A DNA stretch of 64,000 nucleotides from JAPYTK01 sp964401935 (lineage in GTDB: Bacteria > Myxococcota_A > Polyangia > Polyangiales > Polyangiaceae). Of the stretch, positions 53,901 to 61,345 are shown one piece after another; position 1 is the stretch's first letter; the number at the start of each line of letters is the position of its first letter. Under the pieces are notes generated by a model that was not told the origin of the DNA, searched no databases, and worked only from the letters and a program-made list of their open reading frames with translations. The stretch is from positions 95,449 through 159,448 of the forward strand of contig CAYOAL010000003.1 in NCBI GenBank assembly GCA_964401935.1, written 5' to 3'. Both the position numbers and the translations under genes were made by a program.

Positions 53901-56402
53901 GAGCTCGAGGAGAGCGGCGCGGAGCAGGCCGAGCTCTACGCCCGGTTGGGGCAGATGCACATCGACCGCTTCGACGATCGGAACGTGGGACTCACGTTCC
54001 TGCGGCAGGCCGCCGACCTCAATCCGGAGCATGCCGGCGTTCGCGCGCAGCTAGAGCAACTCACCGACGTTCAAGACATCTTCGAGGACGTCGCCGAGGT
54101 GCTCGACAACATGTATCGCGTGGCGCAAGACCCTGCCGGACGTGCCAAGCTGCGCAACAAGCGCATCAGCTACGCGCCCACGGCGGCGGAGCGGGTGCGG
54201 CTCCGGCTCGAGCTCGCGCAAATGCTCGAGGATGAGTCGTTCGACACGGCCAGCGCGCAAGAGGTGGTGCAGCAAGCGCTGTTCGACGACGCCGCGGACG
54301 TGGACGTGCTCGAGCAGCTCGAGCGCCTCGCGACGGCCAACGCGGCGGGCACGGTAGGCGACGAGGCGTGGCGCAAGGCCGCCGACGCGCTCGGCGAGGC
54401 AGTGGGCAAGGCGCTCGAGGCGAGGGCAGAGGGCGCCGAAAGCAACATGACGGCCGACCTCGCGCGCGACCTGTATCTGCGCTGTGCGCGTTGGTACAAG
54501 GAGAAGTTGAACGACGGCGAGGCGGCGGAGCGGCTTCTGCGCTCCGCGCTCGCGCAGGACGAGCGCTCCGTCGACGCGCTCGTGGCTCTCGAGGAGATTC
54601 ATCGCGGTGACGGCCGAGAGAAGGATCTGGTGGTGACGCTGCGCGCGTTGGCCGTTCTCTCCGACGCCCAAGACGTGGCCGTGGATCGATCGTCGGCGGA
54701 GCTGCGCCGTGAGGCCAAGGTGCTCGCCGCGACCACGCTCGAGGACGAGGAGCTCGCGGAGCGGATCCTGCGCGACATGCTCAACGTGGACGACGCCGAC
54801 GCTTGGGCGCTCGCTGAGCTAAGCGCAGTGTGCGAGCGCAAGGAAGCATGGCAAGAGCTGTTCACGCTGCTTACGCGGCGGATGGACCTGTCGCCCGAGC
54901 CCGAGCAGCTTCGCGAGCTGCGGCACCAGGCTGCCAACGTGGCCTCGACGCGCCTCGACGACTCGGGGAGCGCGATCGGCCTCTTCGAACAGGCATTCGA
55001 GGACGACCCGAGCGACACCGCCGCGTCCGACGCGTTGCGACAGCTGTACACCCAGCTCGAGCGCTACGACGACATGCTGCGTTTCACCGAGCGGCTCATC
55101 GAGCAGTCGGAGTCGGCGGAGGAGCGGGCAAAGCTGCTCTTGGAGAGCGCCCGCCTGTGCATCGAGACGCTCAACGCACCCACCGAGGGCATCGAGAAGC
55201 TGCACGCCGTGCTCGAAGAGGTCCCCGGGCAGGAAGAGGCGGTGGGCATGTTGTCGAAGCTGCTCGAGAAGGAAGGGCGCGACGACGAGCTGGCGGAGCT
55301 CCTGCAGAAGCAGATCGAGCTCGCACGCGAGGCAGGGGATCAGAAGAAGGAGCTCGGCTTCCGCGTGAAGCTCGCCGAGCTCTACGAAGCGCGTCTCAAC
55401 GATCCCGAAAAGGCGATCGCGGGCTACCTGAGTGTGCTCGAAGCCGACGAAGACTTCCGTCCCGCGCTCGAGGCGCTCGCGCGGCTCTACGAGCAGCAGG
55501 AGAAGGCCCAGAGCGCGGCAGAAATGTACGAGAAGCTCATCGCTTCCGCCGAGCTCGACGACGTCACGCGCCTGGTGCTCAAGGCTCGCGACCTCTACAG
55601 CGAGGTGGACGATCGCGAAGCGGCGAGTCGTGTCCTCGAGGAGGCCCTGGCCAAGCACTCAGGGCTCGCGGAAGACCGCGTACGACAGCTCCGCGATGCG
55701 CTCCGCACGCTGTATCGCGACCGCATGGCGTGGGACAAGCTCGCAGGCCTCATCGAGACGGAGGCGGAGGAGGCCGCCGACGATGACGAGAAGGTGGTGA
55801 AGTTTCGCAAGGCGGCCGAGATCCACGCCAAGGAGCGCGAGGACCACGGCGCCGCCGCGGCTCTCCTCGAGAAGGCCCTCGGCCTCAAGAGCGACGACCG
55901 CGATCTGATGCTTGCGCTCTGCGATGAGTACACCGCCTCGGGTCGCGGCAAGGACGCGATCGATGTGCTCAACCGCGTGGTGGAGTCGTACGGCGGCCGG
56001 CGCAGCAAGGAGCTCGCCGACATCCACCTTCGCATCGCGCATGCCCACCTCGCCGGTGGCGACCAGGGCGAGGCCCTGAAGGATCTCGAGTCTGCTCGCA
56101 AGATGGACCCGGGGAGCGTCATCATCCTCTACGAGCTAGGCACGCTGTCGCTCCGGATGGCGGAGAGCGAGGCGTCCGAGAAGGCCGAGCACCTCAAGCG
56201 GGCAGGGAATGCGTTCCGTTCGCTGTTGCTCCAACGTCTGGATGCAGACTCGCCGGTGAACAAGTCGGAGGTCTTCCACAGCCTGGCGCTCGTGAGCCAG
56301 GCGGAGGGAGACAAGAAGAAGGCCAAGCAGATGGCCGAGCGCGCCCTCGCCAACGACAAGAGCTTCGAGAAGGCCAAGAAGCTCCTCGAGGAGCTCGACT
56401 GA
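44925..56402 (+). CDS. Giant cytoplasmic TPR-solenoid protein, 3825 aa
   Basis: An uninterrupted gene of 3825 codons (about 430 kDa product) starting MSAENIRNALAQLQEDPDDS. No signal peptide, membrane helix or catalytic motif was seen. It is built from TPR-like helix pairs, often grouped in a super-repeat of about 110-120 residues (inexact; judged by eye): ...LAxLYExxLxDxxxAIxxYRxVLxLxP...ALxxLYxxxxRWxDLAxLYExRL.... Two acidic linkers break the array, near residue 1190 (ADAEVSDEPPADEAAV) and near 2650 (DDADEDLPGLDPE). Few Cys. A scaffold in the cytoplasm is the safest inference. Neighbours do not suggest a pathway. Confidence 0.9.
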   Translation: MSAENIRNALAQLQEDPDDSAAWNTVEEGVVNDSSPTVVRELEMARVRHERVRNWATVARLLELELLVDDEPAITGAKRYELARIYHQELLLDDDALRAYHSAAELKPDDEKIRNAIGDIEFGRANLETTVEQALVEALDSDENAVRVPMLLRAAESTFRWSNRDENALANVTDYLGQALELEPESARGLTLATVVFAYTGDWERLADVLDAKATVAPNKEEKTAAAFQLALVTRNKLADEARAVAAHQLLLDLDPGNVMALQYLVDHYSKNEAWDHLAALYEDQLASGGVKQADEIGIWIQLAMLNWKRRGKPDKAEPFFDKIRRVEPTHASMLAFFREYLKDTGDSGRLMSILTDAQRALSDDDAKAALAEEIAELAEGQDNARRAIEQYKTILRSDPDNEEARVKLKGLYLDTESYNALIELHRQDLQRVDKDDHEQRIAILREIATIYRERMEGSDTALLTVYTQILQHDDGDIEAVRGLVTVYENLGRWRDLLNTQQRLAELTENEVEKESLLRAVARRWLDQFSNVQNAIGAFEALLVATGGRDPEARDKLGDLYKKRRAWDKLYELYEGQLEALDGAERTELMLEMARLAAERLNRGDDAIRLLKEVLVFDPAAEGVLDQLERQAERQKDYATVAYVLERRIEEADDEKNRLALLQKLGVLYSDKLENAEESTKAWRAVLEISPGHKRALRVLRAHYVDAADWDGLHALYESQDDWEGLADFLSTTADRSKDDAQKVELSFRAARVYEERLQAPERAARSYERVLTIDAKNVEAAKALLPIYTSDEKWSRLPGLYEVLLEASDDVDEKIAILQKVAEITGGPLANKSAALGYARQAYELRPNDEGLARLQEWSQHAGDWTAFIEVVNTRLESDELPDGRARELRLMLAEVYAGEGERMDDAVAIYRALLEEDPSDERTSSAFEALLRAADRRDDLRWLFELKVGQAGGNEQCEVLEEWATVEEEVFAEPERAVALLRRVVDTDATRTTALGSLTRLLLSAEDYRGARTVMTAYRDATSGEERVEIETRLAELSFEHLEDPVAAYEACVRALELEPAHPPVVALLERLMDVAQTRAQAAAALERIYAESGAAEKQVTALRALLESVDTSERRLELCLRLTDVHEHDLGDAGGAFDVVLNTLLEAPDDITLWDRSRDLAVTAGRPTDLAEAYRKHLATEAEPADAEVSDEPPADEAAVTEPVPVATRRLGRELQLELCERAAVLHEEQLGDIEGAVPYLERMLAIEPRNERAFGRLKAILNTVERWGDLEALYLRTIEVTDEDGPKIELLHQAALVAEDMIGNDDKAIGYYERILALDPLHVQASEALERLYGREERFSDLARLLEQRLETAIDDETVAIRKQLVDLYLHQLEQPERVMSHLEAVLTGREHDLDARALAEECLGVSSLRQDAAALLDRVYETVDDARDLARVLDVRLEGASDDEQKRTLLHRIATLRDERLKDDAAAFEAYRSLVPLEPDDAAIRSRMLEVGRRLGENEKMATALLVAADKTSVPSVSGQVLMEAAEIFQERLANVREAEKVYRRVITIDPDDPDLVIPGAKALAEIYQGEGEHQKLAEVLGIQVRLVADPQESRDLYARIADLYEDLLEDDAKAIEAWKARLIDDSADITALRALERLYERSELWRELVEVLHHLEQAAVEGDERKRCMVKGAEVLATELNETAEAINAWRAVLDDFGPEVETLSALAKLYNRAERWEDLAEVYDVWLSLTEDMTERVTLFAGLGDVRRKHLDDPPGALGAYREVLTLEPSHAGARDALASMLEHGDPDIKREAAEIIGPLYEADGDAESLLTVLNIEIESTFDPTHKLETLERALRTAEDTLDNASLAFDYAHRGVRDAIGQPGLASWISTAERLASVTERHKDLLELFEGVVAEILDAEIQQSTRLRAGELAREILGDTARAIQHYRAALEAVADDQRAMNALIALYEQTGDNRELLEILKLRADAAAEDDERIEIWFRVAALQAGPLRESEAAIETYEEIINLSLQARAVSALEDLYRKAERYDDLVALYERQLDVSEGEALADIRVKIATVSHRNLGDTARALEELGEALGADDDHAGAVSTLEGLLVEVEEPDQKSQVAEMLEPVYLASHDWDKLKGALAARLEASHDPVERGELLMRLATLYEEQLEDYSSALDTVAMRLREEPTDEDIWAEVERLGRVIGEGNELRVAEIFASALATVETDDNKTAALASRTGELFDQAGKLEESLKWYTRSYEYRPDSTEAFNAIDSLLVRLERKEDRIFHFRQALDNTFDDETRVKYLHVVAKLQRELDQDEDAIGTLREVLETDESNEEAFDALTELFKKNERTADLADLYERRAELAGEPQRAAPFRLALARLLKAEDETRDRALDQLDIIVMELPGHDEAIGELEEMLDDHERKQRVIDLLRPLYEQASNWEGLVRLDEERMSLADVADEKVDILMNTAQLWEDQGADLRRAFDVVRDAFELVPDNEETRAHLARLAEQLGAWDDLADSYTRSVTKIEDEFARRHLLSALATVCDRELDDPRRALEALAQISDADPSDAEPLGRMDTLATLLADWPLLVTVLQRKAENADIPSDRSAVLQRLGDLKRDMLDDARGAIDVYEKAIEITPDSTGTLDRLIELYDSPEAPKRGAGAYRAGAAVDDADEDLPGLDPEQRARRLTELIEQRIDYADSGSDERHGLILHAAEVYEKRLGNPDDAIRMLQTALDERPTDEQVLEALERLYSAQELHDELLDNLKTQASVTTDAQRRIALRNKIGDIYIEKLENAFDALEQYRLVLDEDEANTHAMEATMKIASTFEELRLEVSALLEPVLTAAGRHDELVTMMEYRFSAQTDPLERARTLAGVALIQEEQLDDPEAARDTLLRALGEVADDTQLHDDIHRLCELTENWAKYADILESRAAELFDAAVQADLLTRLGRIAEERLEQPERAISAYKRASEQAENPATLLEALDRLYVSTENWPELAKVLERRAELEESGAEQAELYARLGQMHIDRFDDRNVGLTFLRQAADLNPEHAGVRAQLEQLTDVQDIFEDVAEVLDNMYRVAQDPAGRAKLRNKRISYAPTAAERVRLRLELAQMLEDESFDTASAQEVVQQALFDDAADVDVLEQLERLATANAAGTVGDEAWRKAADALGEAVGKALEARAEGAESNMTADLARDLYLRCARWYKEKLNDGEAAERLLRSALAQDERSVDALVALEEIHRGDGREKDLVVTLRALAVLSDAQDVAVDRSSAELRREAKVLAATTLEDEELAERILRDMLNVDDADAWALAELSAVCERKEAWQELFTLLTRRMDLSPEPEQLRELRHQAANVASTRLDDSGSAIGLFEQAFEDDPSDTAASDALRQLYTQLERYDDMLRFTERLIEQSESAEERAKLLLESARLCIETLNAPTEGIEKLHAVLEEVPGQEEAVGMLSKLLEKEGRDDELAELLQKQIELAREAGDQKKELGFRVKLAELYEARLNDPEKAIAGYLSVLEADEDFRPALEALARLYEQQEKAQSAAEMYEKLIASAELDDVTRLVLKARDLYSEVDDREAASRVLEEALAKHSGLAEDRVRQLRDALRTLYRDRMAWDKLAGLIETEAEEAADDDEKVVKFRKAAEIHAKEREDHGAAAALLEKALGLKSDDRDLMLALCDEYTASGRGKDAIDVLNRVVESYGGRRSKELADIHLRIAHAHLAGGDQGEALKDLESARKMDPGSVIILYELGTLSLRMAESEASEKAEHLKRAGNAFRSLLLQRLDADSPVNKSEVFHSLALVSQAEGDKKKAKQMAERALANDKSFEKAKKLLEELD

Positions 56403-56522
56403 CGCTTCGCCGCCGCGCGGTGTCCATTGACGACGCCGCGCCATCACCCGAGGAGCGGCGCAGATCCCGCTCCTCTCGGACTGTTCCAGGCGTCGGCCTG
56501 GGTGCGTTCAGGAGGAGACCAC

Positions 56523-57422
56523 ATGGGTCGACTTGCAGTGATCGATGGGCAGGAGCATCCGCCCGAGAGCGCGTTCGTCTCCGTCTACGACCGTGGCTTC
56601 TTGTATGGGGACAGCGTCTTCGAGACGGTCCGCACCTATGGGGGCGCTCTGTTCGCGCTCGACGAGCACCTCTCACGCCTCGCGCAGTCGGCGCTCAAGA
56701 TGGGGATCGAGCTGCCGATCTCCGTCGAGGAGCTCGCCACCGAGACCCTCCGCGCGGTGGCGCATGCAAGCAACCACGAGAGCTATGCTCGCATCATGTT
56801 GACGCGTGGCTCGGGGCCGCTCGGGCTCGATCCCGAGCTCGCCGACCGCGCCCTCCGAGTGATCCTGGTGGAGCCGCTCAAGATGCCTCCTCGGGAGCAC
56901 TACGAGACGGGGATCGAGGCGCATTGTGTCCAGACGGTGCGGGCGTCGGACGCTGCCGACAGCGCCAAGCTGGGCAACTACCTCGCGTCTGCCCTCGCCC
57001 TGCGAAAGGCGCGTCTCGCTGGTGCCGACGAGGCGCTGGTCGTGAACCGCGACGGCCTGGTGGTGGAGGGCACCACGTCCAACATCTTCGCGGTCGTGAA
57101 AGGGGAGCTCATCACGCCTCCGCTCGACTCTGGTGTGCTCGCGGGGATCACGCGCAAGCACATCCTCGACATCGCTGCTGAGGAGGGGCTTGTCGTGAGC
57201 TTTCGTGCGATGACTCCCGCCGAGCTCATCCAGAGCGACGAGGTCTTCCTCACGTCGAGCATTCGCGAGATCTTGCCGATCCAGAAGGTGGACGGCCACC
57301 AGATCGGGGACGGCCGCCCTGGTCCTCTAACCCGCCGACTTCATCGTGCTTTTCGCAGGCTGGTGGGCATGGACGGAAAGTTGCCCTTTGAAGAAGGTGG
57401 GGTAGCTTTGAGCGACCGCTAG
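56523..57422 (+). CDS. Class IV PLP aminotransferase (branched-chain aminotransferase or aminodeoxychorismate lyase family)
   Basis: 299 residues from the ATG at 56523, behind an AGGAGG-like ribosome-binding site. YDRGFLYGDSVFETVRTY and the Lys149 region (DSAKLGNYLASALALRKA) mark the fold type IV enzyme, with EGTTSNIF as the cofactor-phosphate loop and LTSSIREILPI near the C-terminus. The family includes IlvE, D-amino acid aminotransferase and PabC. Sequence length and motifs do not settle the substrate. Follows the giant gene by 120 bp. Confidence 0.9.
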   Translation: MGRLAVIDGQEHPPESAFVSVYDRGFLYGDSVFETVRTYGGALFALDEHLSRLAQSALKMGIELPISVEELATETLRAVAHASNHESYARIMLTRGSGPLGLDPELADRALRVILVEPLKMPPREHYETGIEAHCVQTVRASDAADSAKLGNYLASALALRKARLAGADEALVVNRDGLVVEGTTSNIFAVVKGELITPPLDSGVLAGITRKHILDIAAEEGLVVSFRAMTPAELIQSDEVFLTSSIREILPIQKVDGHQIGDGRPGPLTRRLHRAFRRLVGMDGKLPFEEGGVALSDR

Positions 57423-57486
57423 ACGTATTTGTGGAAGAGCGAGGCTCGATTTCTTCCCTTCCACCTGTCTTCGCAGGAGCACCCCC

Positions 57487-58365
57487 ATGAACAAGTTTTT
57501 TCGATTGGCTTCCCTGACCGCCCTGATGGCCACCAGCGCCCTCGTCGCCACTGGTTGTGAGTGCACCGACCAGGGCACCAACGCGGAGGGGAAGAGCGTC
57601 ACCGAGTGCGAGAGCGTGAAGAAGTTCGTTGGCACCTCGTACACCGAGAGTGTCGCTTACACCGCCGGCATGGCCCTCAACTTCGATGGTGTAAACGGCA
57701 ACCTCGACATCCGCATCGGAAGCGGCAACGACGTCTCGGTCGAGTTCACGCCGTTCAGCGTGCGCGGTCACAGCAAAGGCGCCGACGCGAAGGAAGACAT
57801 GGAGACCGATCTGCGCACGAGCGTGAGCAGTGATGGTGCCATCAACGTGACGGTGGACCGCGCGAGCGGCTCGTTCAACGGTCTCGGCGCGGACGTGGTG
57901 ATCACGCTCCCCTCCACGTTCAGCGGCGCGATCAACATCGATCAGAACAACGGCTTCGTGGAGGCAGATCTCGAGGGCGCCACCCCGACGTCGATCACCA
58001 TCGAGAACGATGGCGCCGGAGACGTCGAGGTTCGGGGCGCGCGAGGCGCGCTCAACATCACCGGCGGCTTCGACATCGACGTCATCGTCGCCGAGTGGGC
58101 GACGGCGGGGTCCAACGGCACGATCAAATCCACCGGTCAGCTCGGCGAGGTGAAGGTGTCGCTTCCCACCGCGTCTGCGGGCAGCATCCAGGCGGTGAGC
58201 GAAGATGGCCTCGTCATCGGACCCGAGCCGCTCCCGATCAACTGGCTGGTCGACGAGGCCGGCGAAAACTCGAAGACCTTCAACTTCGGGCTCAGCGACC
58301 CGGCTGAAGCTGGGGCCAACGTCACGGTGTCCGCCGAGAAGGACGTCACCATCATCGCGAGGTAG
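57487..58365 (+). CDS. Lipoprotein with DUF4097-like beta-helix domain
   Basis: 292 residues, start ATG at 57487 behind GCAGGAG. Signal with lipobox VATGC (Cys24), then CECTDQGTNAEGKSVTECE. From residue about 60 there are short repeated beta segments with DxxxGxxxxxG spacing (FDGVNGNLDIRIGSG, GDVEVRGARGALNI), as in the right-handed beta-helix of putative adhesins. Surface display is likely but the ligand is unknown. Confidence 0.75.
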   Translation: MNKFFRLASLTALMATSALVATGCECTDQGTNAEGKSVTECESVKKFVGTSYTESVAYTAGMALNFDGVNGNLDIRIGSGNDVSVEFTPFSVRGHSKGADAKEDMETDLRTSVSSDGAINVTVDRASGSFNGLGADVVITLPSTFSGAINIDQNNGFVEADLEGATPTSITIENDGAGDVEVRGARGALNITGGFDIDVIVAEWATAGSNGTIKSTGQLGEVKVSLPTASAGSIQAVSEDGLVIGPEPLPINWLVDEAGENSKTFNFGLSDPAEAGANVTVSAEKDVTIIAR

Positions 58366-58711
58366 GCCTCCTCACCGTCCGGCGTGTTGGGGGGCCACGT
58401 CCGACGACCGCGGGCACCGCGGACTCCACCGACGCCGAGCGTCGCCTCGAGGCCGACCGCCGAGAGTGCTTCCAAGACGGATAGGGCGAGCCCGAAAGGC
58501 TCGCCCTCTTCGTTCGAAAAGGAGCGGGCTGGTGCCCCTCCTCTGCACGTGCCGATCGCCTCGCCAGCAGGCGCCGATCGTCTGTCCTCAGCTGGTGCGC
58601 TGGGCGCGCGTCCCCCGTGCGCGTCACCCGAGGTGCGCGGGGACCCCGGTCGGGTGCAGCGCGTTGCTCCTGCTTTGGAACCGCACGCGCTGGCACCTGC
58701 GCCGGCAGTCA
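58366..58711. other. Intergenic region with a bidirectional terminator
   Basis: 346 bp between convergent genes ending at 58365 and 58712. It contains the hairpin at 58484-58506; nothing else is recognised. Open frames crossing it have no family motif. Confidence 0.5.
58484..58506. terminator. Rho-independent-type hairpin
   Basis: Perfect 9-bp arms GGGCGAGCC and GGCTCGCCC with loop CGAAA, followed by TCTTCGTT on the plus strand. It lies between convergent genes and could end both transcripts. Confidence 0.75.
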
Positions 58712-60913
58712 TCACATGCCCGCAGGAATCGGCACGCGAAGTTGCCCTTGATTCTGTCGCACGAGCAGCGCGACCGCCTTCTGGAAGAAGTGCTGAAGAA
58801 AGGGAATCTCGCTCGGCGGTGCCGTGATCAGCCCGGCCTCTCGGATCGCGCGGGCCAAACGAAGCACACGCTGGGCCGACGCATCACCGTGACGAGCACG
58901 GAGACTGATGGCGCAGTCCTGCATGTTGTCCGCGAGCTGGCCCCGTCGCTCGGGGGTGAACCACCGGTCGGTGGCCGCAGCGATCTCCACGCGGATCGCC
59001 TCATCCACCTTCGTCGGTTCCTTCGCCCCCTCGGAGCCCACGCGCTCGCCTACCTTGGCCAACAGCTCGTCGAGCGCGGCGCGGTCGGGGAGCCAGCTCC
59101 CAAACTCGGGCTCGGCGTGAAGTTGGTCCGAGTTCGCCACGGCCTTTTCCACGTCTTCGGTGGATGGCTCGTCGGCGAGGAGATCCGCGAGGGGATGCTT
59201 GGGCTCTTCGACCGGTGCCGGCTCCAGCAGTGACGCACAACTATCGAAGCCGAGCGGAACGAGCTGCCGAGACGTGTCGTTCAGTCGCCGGCCGCGCGCG
59301 ATCACGTGTCGCGCCCACGCCACGGAAACCTCTACCGGCTTCGCCCCGAACTGCTTCTCCACGCGGCTCTGCCAGCCGCGAATGTGCTTGCCTGCGAGTC
59401 GCGCGCTGTTGGCGTGCACCACCCCCACGCCCGAGCGAACAACAACGTCCACCACGTGGTAGCGCCCGCCCGGTTGCCGCTGGCTGATCGAGAAGAAGGT
59501 GGCCCCGGAGACGTCGGGGGGGATGAACATCGCGACGGGCGCGTCGGCCTGATCGGCGCGAGGTGGGGGCGCCGCGTCCACCCTCGGCACGTCGACGCCG
59601 CGCGCCCGTAGAACGTTGACCGCACGACGCGCTGCTTTTCGCGCCGGCCCGCTGAGGGAATCGAGCTGCGAGGCGCGAGCCAACGCGGCGACGTTGCCTG
59701 CGTCGAGCCACGCCTTCACCAGCGCTTCGGCGTGGGTGCCGGCCGCCGTCAATGCTGCCGGCGCCGACTCGGCCGTCGCCTCGAGCCATCCCTGATCCAG
59801 ACTCTGCGTGCTCGGCTCGGCCTCACCGGCGCTCTCTCTCGTCGGCTTAACAACCTTCGCCTTCGCTGCGGTCTTGGCCTTCAGGGCTTCCTTCGCCGTT
59901 CGTGGGCGGTCGTTCTTCTTGCGGCGAGTCTTGGCGGCCTTGGGCGCGGGATGGAGGATCAGCGTGATCTTGTCCTGATTCTCCTTCTCCTGGCGCCTGC
60001 GTTCGGCTGCTCTCGCCTCCCGTTCCGCCTCCGCTTGCGCCGCGGCAACGTGTGGGGAAACGTCCTGTCGGTAGATTCGGCGTGACGAAGTCAGTCCGGT
60101 GGCGCCCTCCCCGTCGGCCGCGCGGTCGTCACGGCGCGGCCGGCGCCCCTCGCGTGGGCCATCGTCGCGTGGTCCATCGCGTCGCGGGCCATCGCGTCGC
60201 TCGGGCCGCCGTTCCGCACGTTCCCCCGGCGCGCCCCCCGGTCCGCGCCGGCGCGTGCGCCGACTGCGGCGGGCCGCCTCGTCACCGGCTTCGCCGAGTG
60301 TGCTCCTCTGCGGCGCAGCGTTCCCTGCTGGCTCCGCTGCGTCATCTCCAGCGGCGGCTTCCGTGCTGGTTCGGATCGCCAGCGACTTCCTCGACTTGCG
60401 TGTCGACGAGGGGGTGCTCGCGCTGGCGATCGCGGCCTCGAGGTCGAGAGCGGTGATGGTGACGGGCTTGTCGCCAGCCGGACCACGATCCGTTGCGTCG
60501 AGGGGCGGGCTCGCGGCCGCGCGAGCGGCCTTCGCGGGCGCTGTGGCGGCGGGCGCGGCGGCCCGCGGTGCGGTAACCGCGGAGGGCTTCTCCACCGTCC
60601 TGTCGGGGGCCGTTGTCGTTTCCTGGGCGGCGCGAGGCGAAGCCGGCGCGATGGCGCTCGGTCCAGCAGCGGGATCTGCGGAGGGAGCCTGAGGGGTCGA
60701 AGCTGCGGGCGCGGGCGTTGGCGCAGGTGTCGGTGCCGACGCGTCGGTCTCCGGCTCGACCTTGGCCGCGCCACGGGGGCGTCGAACGACCGGGGGCACC
60801 GCTTGGGAGATCGGCGGTGGCTCGGTCGTGTCGGAGGGCTTCTTCTCCTTGGCCCGGCGCGCCTTGCTCGACTCTTGGGTGGGGTCGTTCGGCGTCTTTG
60901 CGTCGTCGCTCAT
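58712..60913 (-). CDS. Long disordered protein with a C-terminal folded domain, coupled to ridA
   Basis: 733 residues from the ATG at 60913, whose ATGA overlaps the ridA stop. The first 330 residues are Ala/Pro/Thr/Glu low complexity with an Arg/Gly/Asp-rich block (RRDGPRDDGPREGRRPRRDD). A helical region (ALVKAWLDAGNVAALARASQ) and a mixed domain (MFIPPDVSGATFFSISQRQPG ... KHIRGWQSRVEKQFGAKP) then follow to the end. The basic RG-like block suggests nucleic-acid contact, but this is inference. No known family recognised. Confidence 0.75.
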   Translation of the reverse strand: MSDDAKTPNDPTQESSKARRAKEKKPSDTTEPPPISQAVPPVVRRPRGAAKVEPETDASAPTPAPTPAPAASTPQAPSADPAAGPSAIAPASPRAAQETTTAPDRTVEKPSAVTAPRAAAPAATAPAKAARAAASPPLDATDRGPAGDKPVTITALDLEAAIASASTPSSTRKSRKSLAIRTSTEAAAGDDAAEPAGNAAPQRSTLGEAGDEAARRSRRTRRRGPGGAPGERAERRPERRDGPRRDGPRDDGPREGRRPRRDDRAADGEGATGLTSSRRIYRQDVSPHVAAAQAEAEREARAAERRRQEKENQDKITLILHPAPKAAKTRRKKNDRPRTAKEALKAKTAAKAKVVKPTRESAGEAEPSTQSLDQGWLEATAESAPAALTAAGTHAEALVKAWLDAGNVAALARASQLDSLSGPARKAARRAVNVLRARGVDVPRVDAAPPPRADQADAPVAMFIPPDVSGATFFSISQRQPGGRYHVVDVVVRSGVGVVHANSARLAGKHIRGWQSRVEKQFGAKPVEVSVAWARHVIARGRRLNDTSRQLVPLGFDSCASLLEPAPVEEPKHPLADLLADEPSTEDVEKAVANSDQLHAEPEFGSWLPDRAALDELLAKVGERVGSEGAKEPTKVDEAIRVEIAAATDRWFTPERRGQLADNMQDCAISLRARHGDASAQRVLRLARAIREAGLITAPPSEIPFLQHFFQKAVALLVRQNQGQLRVPIPAGM

Positions 60914-61314
60914 CGCTCGTTCTCCGTTCTCGGACCCAAACATGCGATCGCATCGATCTCAACGAGGGCATCTTTCGGGAGGCGCGAGACCTCCACCGTG
61001 GCGCGAGCTGGCGGGACTGTGCCAAACCGCTCCGCGTAGATGACGTTCACTCGCTGAAAGTCTTCGAGGTCCTTCAAAAAGATTGTCGTCTTGACCACGT
61101 CGTTCCAGCCCGCGCCGGCCGCCTCGAGCACATGGCCGAGGTTGTCGAGCACGCGACGGGTCTGAGCCTCCACACCCCCCTCGACCATCTGGCCGGAAGC
61201 GGGGTCCAGCGCGATCTGGCCGCTGCAGAACACAAGGTCTCCGCTGCGAACCGCTTGCGAGTAGGGACCGATAGCGGCGGGCGCCGCGTCGGTGTGGACG
61301 GCCTTCTTCGACAT
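60910..61314 (-). CDS. ridA: RidA/YjgF family enamine/imine deaminase
   Basis: 134 residues. APAAIGPYSQAVRSGDLVFCSGQI and the PPARATVEVSRLP segment with the conserved catalytic Arg are family signatures. Hydrolyses reactive enamine/imine products of PLP enzymes. Standard size. The stop overlaps the start of the next gene by ATGA, so translation is coupled to the disordered protein. Confidence 0.95.
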   Translation of the reverse strand: MSKKAVHTDAAPAAIGPYSQAVRSGDLVFCSGQIALDPASGQMVEGGVEAQTRRVLDNLGHVLEAAGAGWNDVVKTTIFLKDLEDFQRVNVIYAERFGTVPPARATVEVSRLPKDALVEIDAIACLGPRTENER

Positions 61315-61345
61315 GAGAAAGCCTGGTGTACAGCGGCGGCGGGGC

